A stretch of DNA of 64,000 bases from Loktanella atrilutea (GTDB lineage Bacteria; Pseudomonadota; Alphaproteobacteria; Rhodobacterales; Rhodobacteraceae), in assembly GCF_900128995.1 (NCBI RefSeq), contig NZ_FQUE01000001.1, positions 992,001-1,056,000 on the forward strand, given 5' to 3'. Both the position numbers and the translations under genes were made by a program. Position 1 is the stretch's first letter, and each line of letters starts with the position of its first letter. Positions 52,401 through 61,106 of the stretch are shown piece after piece. The notes under the pieces were generated by a model. The model saw only the letters and a list, made by a program, of their open reading frames with translations. It searched no databases and was not told the DNA's origin.

Positions 52401-52712
52401 ATCACGGTAGAGGACGAGTTCGGGGTCGCGAACCTCGTCGTCTGGCCCAAGGTGATGGAGCAGTTCCGCAAGGTCGTCATGCAGTCTCGCCTGCTGGTCG
52501 TCGAAGGCTACGTGCAGCGCGACATCGAGATCATCCACATCGTGGCGCAAAGCCTGACCGACCGGTCTGACGCCCTGCTGCGGCTGGCCCCCGACGCCAT
52601 GCGCCAGACGATGGGACGCGGCGACGAGGTCACGCATCCCCAGGCCCCCAACGGCGGCCGCCAGCATCCGCGCGACGTGCGGATCATTCCCAAGAGCCGC
52701 GACTTCCACTAG
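49407..52712 (+). CDS. dnaE2: Error-prone DNA polymerase DnaE2 (ImuC)
   Basis: About 1101 residues, a C-family polymerase used for damage-induced mutagenesis. The PHP domain begins [38 protein letters not shown] (residues 20-60). The palm has [22 protein letters not shown] and the catalytic aspartates [15 protein letters not shown] near residue 405. Further motifs are [41 protein letters not shown] and an OB fold near residue 960-1060; [10 protein letters not shown] is the usual DnaE2 terminus. The start (49407 or 49416) is uncertain; an upstream frame extends into repeat E. Confidence 0.93.
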   Translation: [1101 protein letters not shown]

Positions 52713-52736
52713 CGTCGCTTCAAACGGGAGGACACC

Positions 52737-53132
52737 ATGACCGGCACATTCGACGAAGACCTGTTCCTGAAGGGGCTGGAGAAGCGCAAGGCAACGCTGG
52801 GGGCGGACTATGTTACCGCCAACCTCGCCGCTGCCGACGATTTCACCCGGCCCTTTCAAGAGGCGATGACCGCGTGGTGCTGGGGCTTCGGCTGGGGCGA
52901 CGAGGTGATCGACGCCAAGACCCGCAGCATGATGAACCTGTCGATGATCGGCGCGCTGGGCAAGATGCACGAATGGGAGCTGCACTGCAAAGGCGCGCTG
53001 GCCAACGGCGTCACCCGCGACGAGCTGCGCGCGATCATCCACGTCATCGGGATCTATTGCGGCGTGCCGCAGGCGCTGGAATGTTTCCGCGCCGCCCGCA
53101 GGGTGCTGGACGCGCAGGACGCTGCCGGCTGA
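52737..53132 (+). CDS. Carboxymuconolactone decarboxylase family protein
   Basis: A 131-residue CMD-domain protein. EAMTAWCWGFGWGDEVIDAKTRSMMNLSMIGALGKMHEWELHCKGALANGVTRDELRAIIHVIGIYCGVPQALECFR is the CMD core. It resembles gamma-carboxymuconolactone decarboxylase in arrangement and has one Cys before the core His/Glu pair, not the CxxC of AhpD. GGGAGGAC precedes the ATG, 25 bp after dnaE2. It could act in protocatechuate degradation, but no other pca gene is nearby. Confidence 0.85.
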   Translation: MTGTFDEDLFLKGLEKRKATLGADYVTANLAAADDFTRPFQEAMTAWCWGFGWGDEVIDAKTRSMMNLSMIGALGKMHEWELHCKGALANGVTRDELRAIIHVIGIYCGVPQALECFRAARRVLDAQDAAG

Positions 53133-53240
53133 CCGTTGCAGCCATGCCTTCTGCGCATGGCGGCCATGACGCCAGAAGGGTTGCCGCATGGGACCGGTGG
53201 GATAATTAGCAAGGCAACTAGTTTGATCCGGAAAAAACCA

Positions 53241-54476
53241 ATGAGCTTCGTCCTGACCGCGGACGACAGGCGCGATCCTGCCGTCCTGCCGTATTTTGAA
53301 TTCGTCGCGATGATCGCCCTGCTGATGGCACTGAACGCCGCGGCGATCGACGTCTATATCCCGGCGTTGCAGGATATCGGTTCTGCCCTTGGTGTCACGG
53401 ACGAGAACAAGCGCCAATTCGTCATCACGGCCTATGTCATCGGTTTCGGTGGCGCGCAGATCTTCTATGGCCCGCTGTCGGACCGCTTCGGCCGGCGCCC
53501 CGTCCTGTTCGCGGGGCTTGGCATCTATCTGCTGGGGGCGGTCGCCGCCGTCTTCGTTCCCACGTTCGAGGCGCTGTTGCTGACCCGACTGGTGCAGGGC
53601 ATCGGGGCCGCCGCGACCCGCGTGATCGCGACATCGGTGGTGCGCGACCGCTTTGCGGGCGCGCGCATGGCCAGCGTCATGTCGCTGGTGATGATGGTCT
53701 TCATGGTCATGCCGGTCTTTGCCCCCAACATCGGATCCGCCGTGCTCTATTTCGGCGACTGGCGGGAACTGTCGGGCTTCATGGTGCTGTTCGGCCTTGT
53801 CGCGCTGGTCTGGTCATGGGCGCGCCTGCCAGAGACGCTGAACCCCGCCGACCGCCGCGAGCTGCGGATCAGGCCTGTGTTCGAAGCGTTCCGCCTCGTG
53901 CTGACCAACCGCATTGCCGCCTGCTACACGCTGGCGATGGCGGCCTTCTTCGGCGCGCTCTTCGCCTTCATCGGTCAGGCAGAGCAGATCTATACCGGCA
54001 TCTACAACGTCGGACCGCACTTCACGATCTACTTCTCGCTGGTCGCGGTCTTCATGGCCGCCTCGTCCTTCGCCAACTCGCGGCTCGTCGCGCGCCTTGG
54101 GGTCAAGCGACTGTCGCACGGCGCGCTGATCGGCTTCACGACCATCGCAGCCATCCATCTGGCGCTGGCGATCGTTTTCGGCGGGGCGACGCCGTTCCCG
54201 GTGTTCCTGACGCTCTTCATCGTGATGATGTGCTTCTTCGGTTTCGTGCCGACGAACTTCAACGCCATGGCGATGGAACCTCTTGGCCGTGTCGCCGGTG
54301 TCGGCTCTTCGGTGCTGGGGGCGGCGCAGACGCTGGGGGGCGGCCTGCTGGGCGGTGCCGTCGGATACCTTTACAACGGAACGCTGATCCCGCTGCTATC
54401 CGGTTTCGTCGGTCTGGCGCTGGTGTCGGTGATCTGCGTGCTGGTGGCCGAACGCGGGCGCCTGTTCGGCGCCTGA
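53241..54476 (+). CDS. Bcr/CflA-type multidrug efflux MFS transporter
   Basis: A 411-residue MFS exporter with 12 helices. The family motif DVYIPALQDIGSALGV is near residue 35, the MFS loop GPLSDRFGRRPVLFAG near residue 80, and motif C-like RLVQGIGAAATRVIATSVVRDRF near residue 118. Members export drugs such as bicyclomycin, chloramphenicol or sulfonamides. The start at 53241 (MSFVLTADDRRD) is preferred to the frame's first ATG, because the upstream part is unrelated to MFS N-termini. It is a single gene convergent with pxpA. Confidence 0.87.
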   Translation: MSFVLTADDRRDPAVLPYFEFVAMIALLMALNAAAIDVYIPALQDIGSALGVTDENKRQFVITAYVIGFGGAQIFYGPLSDRFGRRPVLFAGLGIYLLGAVAAVFVPTFEALLLTRLVQGIGAAATRVIATSVVRDRFAGARMASVMSLVMMVFMVMPVFAPNIGSAVLYFGDWRELSGFMVLFGLVALVWSWARLPETLNPADRRELRIRPVFEAFRLVLTNRIAACYTLAMAAFFGALFAFIGQAEQIYTGIYNVGPHFTIYFSLVAVFMAASSFANSRLVARLGVKRLSHGALIGFTTIAAIHLALAIVFGGATPFPVFLTLFIVMMCFFGFVPTNFNAMAMEPLGRVAGVGSSVLGAAQTLGGGLLGGAVGYLYNGTLIPLLSGFVGLALVSVICVLVAERGRLFGA

Positions 54477-54486
54477 CCCGACCGGC

Positions 54487-55251
54487 CTAGGCCGTCGGCG
54501 CCGCGATCCGGATGCCGGCGTCGGCCAGCGCCGCGGCCAGCTGTCCCGCGATCGCCAGCGCCTCTGCCCCGTCGCCATGGACGCAGATCGTGTCGATGCG
54601 CGTCGGCAGGCGCTTGCCCCCCGTCGTGGTGATCGCCCCGTCGCGCAGCATGGCCACGATTCGCGCGGCGGCGACGGCGGGGTCGTGGATCATCGCATCG
54701 GGCCGGTTGCGGTCGGTCAGGGTGCCGTCGTCCGCATAGGTGCGGTCGGCAAAGACCTCTGCCGCCCATGCGGCCCCCAGATCGGTCGCCGCCTGCGCCA
54801 GCGCGGTTTCCGGCATCACGACCAGCCGCAGGTCGGGCTGCACCGCCAGCGCCGCGCGGTAGCAGGTCGTCGCCATCTCCAGATCCTCGCAGGCCATGTT
54901 CGACAGGGCCCCGTGCAGCTTGAAGTGCGCCAGCCGCGCACCGCGCGCCTGCGCCAGCGCCATCGCGGCCCCCAGCTGGTACTGGATCATATGCGTCAGT
55001 TCCGCACCTGACAGGGTGATCCGGCGGCGGCCGAACCCCTGCAGATCGGCAAAGCCCGGATGCGCACCAAGGGCCACGCCAGCGGCAAGGGCCAGGTCCA
55101 TTGTCCGCGCCATGGTCGATGGATCGCCCGCGTGAAAGCCGCAGGCGATGTTGGCGGAACTCACGATCTTCAGCAGCGCCGCGTCGTTGCCCATCGGCCA
55201 GGGGCCGAAGCTTTCGCCCATGTCGGCATTCAGGTCGATGGTCTTGGTCAT
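54487..55251 (-). CDS. pxpA: 5-oxoprolinase subunit A (LamB/YcsF)
   Basis: A 254-residue TIM-barrel protein of the LamB/YcsF family. It begins TIDLNADMGESFGPWPMGNDAALLKIVSSANIACGFHAGDPSTM, with GAHPGFADLQGFGRR near residue 62 and VFADRTYADDGTLTDR near residue 165. Together with PxpB and PxpC it hydrolyses 5-oxoproline (pyroglutamate) to glutamate with ATP. Its ATG overlaps the pxpC stop by 4 bp. It is the last gene of pxpB-pxpC-pxpA. Confidence 0.92.
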   Translation of the reverse strand: MTKTIDLNADMGESFGPWPMGNDAALLKIVSSANIACGFHAGDPSTMARTMDLALAAGVALGAHPGFADLQGFGRRRITLSGAELTHMIQYQLGAAMALAQARGARLAHFKLHGALSNMACEDLEMATTCYRAALAVQPDLRLVVMPETALAQAATDLGAAWAAEVFADRTYADDGTLTDRNRPDAMIHDPAVAAARIVAMLRDGAITTTGGKRLPTRIDTICVHGDGAEALAIAGQLAAALADAGIRIAAPTA

Positions 55252-56273
55252 GGCGCAGGCTCCAGATCGTCGCCGGCGGTGACGCCGCCGATCAGTTGAT
55301 AGGACAGAAGGTCGGACATGCCGGCGGGATCGCGCAGCAACGGAAAGGTCCGCGCGCGCAGGGTCGCCATGATCTGCGCGTCGGTCCGGTGCAATGCATC
55401 CGCGGTGTCCAGCGTCAGCCAGTCGAAACCTATCGCCGCCTCCACCGGAGCCTGCACGGCGCGCGCCATGTCCGCCTCGATCACCGTACCGATCCGGGGA
55501 TAGCCGCCAATGGTCTGACATTCCGCCATCATGACGAAGGGCGTGCCGTCCCCGGTGATCTGCACGTCGCCGGCGCGCACGAAGTCGGACACCGGACCGC
55601 TCGGGCTCTTGGCCGCGAATGGCGCGCCGTCATGCAGCAGCGGCGCGCCGGTGCGGCTGGCCCGCGGGCTGCGGGTAAATGCGGTGGTCGCCAGCCGCGC
55701 GCGGGTGTCATCGTCGAACATCGCGGTCTGCGGCCCGGGCATCAGCCGCAGCGTGCCGCCGGTCAGGTGATCGTCGGGTGGCAGACCGCGATGGGCCCTG
55801 TCCGGCTGCGGGTCGTCCCCGAGCGTCAGCGTCGCACCATCCTGCAGCCGCTCCCCAAGGCCGACCGACAGATGCGCCGCGACACTCTTCAGCGCGGCAG
55901 GCCCCGTGATCCCGCCCGCCGGCGTCAGATAGCCGTAGGTGCCCGCCGATGCCCCGCCGATCGTCAGTGTCTGGCCGGGCATCAGCAAATGCGTCGCGTT
56001 CCAGCGCAGGGGGCTGTCATCGATGCGCGCGCTCATCACCGCGCCGGTCAGGGCAAAGCGCAGGGGCGCATCGCAGCGGAACTGCCCGCCCAGCCCCGCC
56101 ATCTCGACCGCGGCGCCGGGCTGCGCCAGCCCCAGCAGCGCAGCCCCGGCCATCAGCGCCTGCCGGTCCATCGCCCCGCCGGGCGACAACCCGACGCCGA
56201 TGCGCCCCGGTCGGCCCAAATCCTGCACGGTCATCAGGGGACCTGCCTTCACGATCGTCAGCACGGCGCTCAT
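55248..56273 (-). CDS. pxpC: 5-oxoprolinase subunit C (KipA-like)
   Basis: A 341-residue protein of the biotin-dependent carboxyltransferase (urea amidolyase/KipA) fold. It starts VLTIVKAGPLMTVQDLGRPGRIGVGLSPGGAMDRQALMAGAALLG, with GTYGYLTPAGGITGPAALKSVAAHL near residue 105 and VMMAECQTIGGYPRIGTV near residue 245. It has overlapping starts and stops with both pxpB and pxpA, so the three are translated together. Confidence 0.9.
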   Translation of the reverse strand: MSAVLTIVKAGPLMTVQDLGRPGRIGVGLSPGGAMDRQALMAGAALLGLAQPGAAVEMAGLGGQFRCDAPLRFALTGAVMSARIDDSPLRWNATHLLMPGQTLTIGGASAGTYGYLTPAGGITGPAALKSVAAHLSVGLGERLQDGATLTLGDDPQPDRAHRGLPPDDHLTGGTLRLMPGPQTAMFDDDTRARLATTAFTRSPRASRTGAPLLHDGAPFAAKSPSGPVSDFVRAGDVQITGDGTPFVMMAECQTIGGYPRIGTVIEADMARAVQAPVEAAIGFDWLTLDTADALHRTDAQIMATLRARTFPLLRDPAGMSDLLSYQLIGGVTAGDDLEPAP

Positions 56274-57010
56274 GCCGGATCCGCGCAGGTCGCACCGCCA
56301 AGGCCGTCGGGGGCGTCGCGCAGGGCCGCGATCTCCGACGCGTCGGTCCGGGCAAAGCGGATGCGGTCCCCGGCGCGCAGGGCGAAGGGCTCCGCCCGAT
56401 CTGCCCGAAACGGGGCGAAGGCGCATGATCCGATCCAGCGCCAGCCTGTGGGACTGGGATTGGCAAAGAGCACCAGTTGCCGCAGCGCCACGACGAGGGC
56501 CCCCGCCGGCACCTGCGGGGTCAGGTCGCGCTGCCGGGGCATGTCCCACGCCTCCGGCAGGAACCCCAGATAGGGCTGGCCGGGGGCGAAACCGATGGCA
56601 AGCACGCCGACCTCGACAGAAGTCAGGGCCTCCACCGCAGCGGCTTCGGACAGGCCCGCCAGATCGGCGGTCTCTGCCAATTGCGGGCCAGAATCGCCGC
56701 CAAAGCTCGCCGGGATCGTCCAGAGGCGCGTCGGCACCGCCGCATCGCGGGTGTCGTTCTCGCTCGAAAGGCCCTGCAGTCGGGCAGTCAGGTTCGATCG
56801 GGACACGGCGTCGGGCCTGAACCGGACCAGCACCGACGCCAGCGATGTCGCGACCTCTGTCACGCCCGACACGTCGGCCCGGCGCACCCTATCGCCAAAG
56901 GCCTGCGCCCGCTGAGGCGCCGCCCGAAAGCCGTCGCCGAAGCGCACGAGGATGCCGTCCTGTCCCAAGGGCAGGATCTGCGCCATCGCTTGCGTTTCGT
57001 CACGGGTCAT
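56270..57010 (-). CDS. pxpB: 5-oxoprolinase subunit B (KipI-like)
   Basis: A 246-residue member of the KipI family. It has ILPLGQDGILVRFGDGF at residue 10, the signature EVGVLAIGFAPGQPYLGFLPEAWDMPRQRDLTPQVPAGALVVALRQ near residue 130, and NPSPTGWRWIG near residue 185. The start with AGAGGTGGCG is chosen over an ATG 60 bp upstream. It is the first gene of the pxp operon; the promoter lies in the 128 bp before it, after the convergent-oriented kynU stop. Confidence 0.9.
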   Translation of the reverse strand: MTRDETQAMAQILPLGQDGILVRFGDGFRAAPQRAQAFGDRVRRADVSGVTEVATSLASVLVRFRPDAVSRSNLTARLQGLSSENDTRDAAVPTRLWTIPASFGGDSGPQLAETADLAGLSEAAAVEALTSVEVGVLAIGFAPGQPYLGFLPEAWDMPRQRDLTPQVPAGALVVALRQLVLFANPSPTGWRWIGSCAFAPFRADRAEPFALRAGDRIRFARTDASEIAALRDAPDGLGGATCADPA

Positions 57011-57138
57011 CGCCACCTCTGCCCGGGTCGCCGGGCGTGTCTCTGCATTGCACCGGCAAATTGCCGGCAAGACGGCATCCTAAAGGATCGGACCGGACAG
57101 GCAATCCATCGGCTGGGCCGCCGCCCGCCCCTGTCGCC

Positions 57139-58332
57139 TCAGGTCACCGCGCCGCGTACCTGATACTTCGGATCGCGCCATGCCTCGGTCGCCAGAATAT
57201 CCGCCAGAATGTCGACGGCGCCCGTGATGTCGCCATCGTCGAGGTAAAGCGGCGTGAAGCCGAAGCGCATGATGTCGGGGGCGCGAAAGTCGCCGATCAC
57301 ACCGCGGTCGATCAGCGCCTGCATCGCGGCGTAGCCCTCTGCGAAGCGGAACGAGACGTGTGAGCCGCGCGCCTCCGGATCGCGAGGACTGGCGAGAGTG
57401 AGCTGCGGGCAGCGCGCCTCGACCTCTGCAATGAACTGCTCCATCAAAGCGACGGAGGCGGCGCGAACATCGGCGAGCGAAACGCCGTCCCAGACCGACA
57501 GGGCCTGTTCCAGCGCCGACATCTGGATCACCGGCGGCGTGCCGACCCGCATCCGGGCGATGCCGCCCGCCGGCTGGTAGTCCATGTCGAAGGCGAAGGG
57601 CGCATTGTGACCCATCCAGCCCTGCAGCGCGGGCTGGGCCGTATCCGCCAGATCCGGGCGGACGTAGATGAAGGCCGGCGCGCCGGGGCCGCCGTTCAGG
57701 TATTTGTAGGTGCAGCCGACAGCAAAGGCGCAGCCCGACCCGGCGAGGTCGATCTCGAAGGCGCCGGCACTGTGGGCGAGGTCCCAGATCATCACGGCAC
57801 CCGCGTCATGCGCCGCCCCCGTCAGCGCCGTCATGTCGTGCCGCCGCCCGGTGCGATAGTCGACCTGCGTCAGCAGGACGGCGGCGACCTCTTCGTCGAT
57901 GGCCTCCGCCACCGCCTCCGGTTCCACCACGCGCAGGCTGTGGCCCTGCCCGATCAGGTCCAGCAACCCCTGCGCCATGTAAAGGTCGGTCGGAAAATTG
58001 CCGCTGTCGGACAGCACCACCCGGCGGTCAGGGTTCATCCGCAGTGCCGCGGCGAGCGCCTGATAGACCTTGATCGACAGCGTGTCGCCCGCCATCACCG
58101 ACCCCGCCGGGGCCCCGATCAGCCCCGCGATCTTATCGCCGACGCGGCCCGGCTGGGCGAACCAGCCGGCGTCGTTCCAGCCCTTGATCAGCATCTGCCC
58201 CCACTGGTCCGCGACCATGCCGGCGACATGGCCCGGCACCGCGGCGGGCAGCGACCCCAAAGAGTTGCCGTCGAGGTAGATCACGCCCTCGGGCAGATCG
58301 AAAAGGTGCTTGCGCGTGACGCTTTGGGTCAT
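57139..58332 (-). CDS. kynU: Kynureninase
   Basis: A 397-residue PLP enzyme that cleaves kynurenine to anthranilate and alanine in tryptophan degradation. The PLP lysine lies in CTYKYLNGGPGAPAFIYV near residue 210. VIYLDGNSLGSLPAAVPGHV near residue 17, GDTLSIKVYQALAAAL near residue 83 and GWMGHNAPFAFDMDYQPAGGIARMRVGTPPV near residue 240 are typical. AAAGG precedes the ATG. The upstream gene encodes a VOC-cupin protein 36 bp away on the same strand. Tryptophan dioxygenase and formamidase are not in this window. Confidence 0.93.
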   Translation of the reverse strand: MTQSVTRKHLFDLPEGVIYLDGNSLGSLPAAVPGHVAGMVADQWGQMLIKGWNDAGWFAQPGRVGDKIAGLIGAPAGSVMAGDTLSIKVYQALAAALRMNPDRRVVLSDSGNFPTDLYMAQGLLDLIGQGHSLRVVEPEAVAEAIDEEVAAVLLTQVDYRTGRRHDMTALTGAAHDAGAVMIWDLAHSAGAFEIDLAGSGCAFAVGCTYKYLNGGPGAPAFIYVRPDLADTAQPALQGWMGHNAPFAFDMDYQPAGGIARMRVGTPPVIQMSALEQALSVWDGVSLADVRAASVALMEQFIAEVEARCPQLTLASPRDPEARGSHVSFRFAEGYAAMQALIDRGVIGDFRAPDIMRFGFTPLYLDDGDITGAVDILADILATEAWRDPKYQVRGAVT

Positions 58333-58368
58333 GGGGTCGCCTTTGGAATTGCGGGAAAGTGGCGCGTC

Positions 58369-59454
58369 CTACACCGGGTCGGTGGCGAAGGCGCCCGGCA
58401 GGGCGACCTCCAGCAGTTCGACGTCGTCGGTGGGATCGGCGTAGCGGGTCGCATGGCCCGGCGGAATGACGAAGGCATCGCCCGGCGCAAGGCGGCAGGG
58501 GTCGCGCCCCTCGCCTTCCAGAGTGAGGCCGCCCTCCATCACGAAGGTAAAGAGGATGCCGGCGTCATGGGTCGCCCAGCCGGTTTCTCCCTGCCCGCGC
58601 CGCACGACGCTGACGCCGGCCACGTCGCCGGTATTGGCCGCGATGCCGGTGTCGCGGACGATGAAGCCGGGCAGACGGTACGGCGTCCACGTCGCCTCCT
58701 CCGCCCGGTGGTGGACGAAGCGCTGGCCGCCGAACATCCGGTCGGGATTGGCGGGACCGTTGGGCAGGGTCATCTCGTGGTCGATCGTGGTGACATGCTC
58801 TGCCGGCACGCCGACCTCGATCACCTCGATGTTGTCAGAGGCGTAGAGGACGCGGTGCCGGATCTGCGGCGGCTGGATCACGCAGTTGCCCGCGTGCAGG
58901 CGGAACGGCTCGCCCTGATCCTCGTAGACCAGATCGACCCAGCCGCGGTAGCAGAAGATCAGCTGGAACCCGACGGTGTGGTAATGCACCATGTCGGGCA
59001 CCGGGCCGCCGTCGGGAATGCGGATGTGGCTGGCGATGATCGACCCGCCCAGCCGGTCGGGGATCAGATCGCGGTACTGCATGCCCGCACGGCCCACGAT
59101 CCAGGGCGCCTGATCCGCAAGGCGGCGGACGACGAAGGAATGGACCGGCGCCGGCGTGACCAGCGGCGGGTGCAGGTCAGCGATCTCGATCCGCGTGCCG
59201 TTCGGCGCGGTCAGGACGCGCGCGCCATCGGCAAAGCCGTCGGGGTCGTCCATGCACAGTCGCAGGGTGCCCGCGGGTTCCGGCGCCCCCTTCTCGATCC
59301 GCAGGCGCAGGCCGTGCCCGGAGAAGACCGCGACCGCCGGGTCGTCGGCGGGAAAGATCATGTCCAGCCGCATCTTCAGGGTCTTGGTAAAGAACGGAAT
59401 ATCGTCGCGCAGTTCCTGCGTCGGCAACCGGATCTCGCCTTGAATATCGCCCAT
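58369..59454 (-). CDS. VOC-like plus double-cupin fusion protein
   Basis: About 361 residues. The N-terminal stretch DIPFFTKTLKMRLDMIFPADDPAVAVFSGHGLRLRIEKG resembles a vicinal-oxygen-chelate (glyoxalase/dioxygenase) half-domain at residues 15-70. Two cupin barrels follow: the first with HYHTVGFQLIFCYRGWVDLVYEDQGEPFRLHAGNCVIQPPQIRHRVL near residue 180, the second with WATHDAGILFTFVMEGGLTLEGEGRDPCRLAPGDAFVIPPGHATRY near residue 310. His ligands are present. It is located directly upstream of kynU, so a role in tryptophan or aromatic catabolism is possible. The start at 59454 lacks a strong ribosome site. Activity unknown. Confidence 0.75.
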   Translation of the reverse strand: MGDIQGEIRLPTQELRDDIPFFTKTLKMRLDMIFPADDPAVAVFSGHGLRLRIEKGAPEPAGTLRLCMDDPDGFADGARVLTAPNGTRIEIADLHPPLVTPAPVHSFVVRRLADQAPWIVGRAGMQYRDLIPDRLGGSIIASHIRIPDGGPVPDMVHYHTVGFQLIFCYRGWVDLVYEDQGEPFRLHAGNCVIQPPQIRHRVLYASDNIEVIEVGVPAEHVTTIDHEMTLPNGPANPDRMFGGQRFVHHRAEEATWTPYRLPGFIVRDTGIAANTGDVAGVSVVRRGQGETGWATHDAGILFTFVMEGGLTLEGEGRDPCRLAPGDAFVIPPGHATRYADPTDDVELLEVALPGAFATDPV

Positions 59455-59530
59455 GCCGCTGCCCCCGCCGTGTTTCGGCGCGAAGGTAGTCCGCGCCGCG
59501 GGGATGCACAAGAAGCCCTTGTCTGTCGCG

Positions 59531-61027
59531 TCAGGCGCTCCGCCGCCAAGCCTTCGGGCCGCTTTCGTGGATCGAGTTGCCACGGGTGTCGACGGCCAGC
59601 GTCACCGGCATGTCCTCCACCCGCAGGCGATAGATCGCCTCCATCCCGAGGTCCTGATAGGCGACCGGTTCCGCCTCGCGGATCGCCTTGGACACCAGAT
59701 AGGCGGCACCGCCGACGGCGATCATGTAGACGGCGCCGTGAGCCGCGATCGCCTTCAGCGCCTCCGGCCCGCGCTCGGCCTTGCCGATCATCACCTTCAG
59801 GCCGGTCTCCGACAGGATGCGGTCGGTGAACCTGTCCATCCGGGTCGAGGTCGTGGGACCGGCCGGGCCGATCACCTCGTCCCCCACCGGATCGACGGGG
59901 CCGACGTAGTAGATCGCGCGCCCCCTCAGGTCGACCGGCAGCGCCTCTCCCCGGTCGAGCGTGTCGACCATGCGTTTGTGCGCCGCGTCGCGCCCGGTGT
60001 AGAGCGTGCCCGACACCAGCAACGTATCGCCCGGCGTCAGAGAGGCGAGTGTCGCATCATCCAGCGCATCGAGATCGATCCGGCGCGCGTCAGAGGCCGC
60101 CGCATCCAGCGTCACCTGCGGCCAGAGCGAGAGGTCCGGCGGATCGAAGGTCGCAGGGCCCTGCCCGTCCAAAGTGAAATGCACATGCCGGGTCGCGGCG
60201 CAGTTCGGGATCAGCGCCACCGGCAGTGATGCGGCGTGGGTCGGGAAGTGCCTGATCTTCACGTCCAGCACCGTCGTCAGCCCGCCCAAGCCTTGCGCAC
60301 CGATGCCCAGCGCATTGACGCGCTCGTAGATCTCCAGCCGCAGCTCCTCGACCCGGTCCTGCGGGCCGCGGTCGATCAGGTCGAAGATGTCGACGGGATC
60401 GTTCAGCGCCATCTTGGCCATGCTCATCGCCTTGTCGACGCTGCCACCGACGCCGATCCCCAGCATCCCCGGCGGGCACCAGCCGGCGCCCAGCGTCTCG
60501 ACCGTGTTCACCACCCAGTCGGCAACGGAAGCCGAGGGATTCAGCACCGCGAACTTCGTCTTGTTCTCGGACCCGCCGCCCTTGGCGCTGACGGTGACGT
60601 CGATCCGGTCGCCGGCCACCATCTCGACATGCAGCATGGCGGGCGTGTTGTCGCCGGTGTTGCCGCGCATCCCGAATGGGTCGCGCACGACAGAGGCGCG
60701 GAGCGGGTTCGTGTCCAGCGTGTAGGCGCGGCGCACCGCGTCGTCGACGATGTCCTGCAGCGGGCGGCGCCAGTCGGTCACCGCCTGCACGCCGACCCTG
60801 ACGAAGACATTGGCCACCCCGGTATCCTGACAGATCGGCCGCCGTCCGAGGGCGCACATCCGCGAATTGGTCAGAATCTGGCCGATCGCGTTGCGGGCAC
60901 CGGGGCTTTCCTCGCGGCGATACGCCTCTCCCATCGCGGTGATGAAGTCGGTCGGATGATAGCAGGCCACGTACTGCAGCGCGTCCGCGATGCTGTCGGT
61001 CAGGTGGGCCTCTGTGACGGGGGGCAT
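59531..61027 (-). CDS. Class I fumarate hydratase
   Basis: A 498-residue iron-sulfur, oxygen-sensitive fumarase that interconverts fumarate and malate. The alpha part has ICQDTGVANVFVRVG near residue 65 (cluster Cys), WVVNTVETLGAGWCPPGMLGIGVGGSVDKAM near residue 170, and IPNCAATRHVHF near residue 265. The beta part has LVSGTLYTGRDAAHKRM near residue 330 and GPAGPTTSTRMDRFTDRIL near residue 385. Length is close to E. coli FumA/FumB. A GAGG precedes the ATG. It is likely monocistronic. Confidence 0.93.
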   Translation of the reverse strand: MPPVTEAHLTDSIADALQYVACYHPTDFITAMGEAYRREESPGARNAIGQILTNSRMCALGRRPICQDTGVANVFVRVGVQAVTDWRRPLQDIVDDAVRRAYTLDTNPLRASVVRDPFGMRGNTGDNTPAMLHVEMVAGDRIDVTVSAKGGGSENKTKFAVLNPSASVADWVVNTVETLGAGWCPPGMLGIGVGGSVDKAMSMAKMALNDPVDIFDLIDRGPQDRVEELRLEIYERVNALGIGAQGLGGLTTVLDVKIRHFPTHAASLPVALIPNCAATRHVHFTLDGQGPATFDPPDLSLWPQVTLDAAASDARRIDLDALDDATLASLTPGDTLLVSGTLYTGRDAAHKRMVDTLDRGEALPVDLRGRAIYYVGPVDPVGDEVIGPAGPTTSTRMDRFTDRILSETGLKVMIGKAERGPEALKAIAAHGAVYMIAVGGAAYLVSKAIREAEPVAYQDLGMEAIYRLRVEDMPVTLAVDTRGNSIHESGPKAWRRSA

Positions 61028-61106
61028 GGGAACCTCGATCGGGGAAATGGCATCAGCGTCGTGCCCGCAGGTTAGGCGCCGGGCGTGCCCTTGTCACCGG
61101 TTGCGG

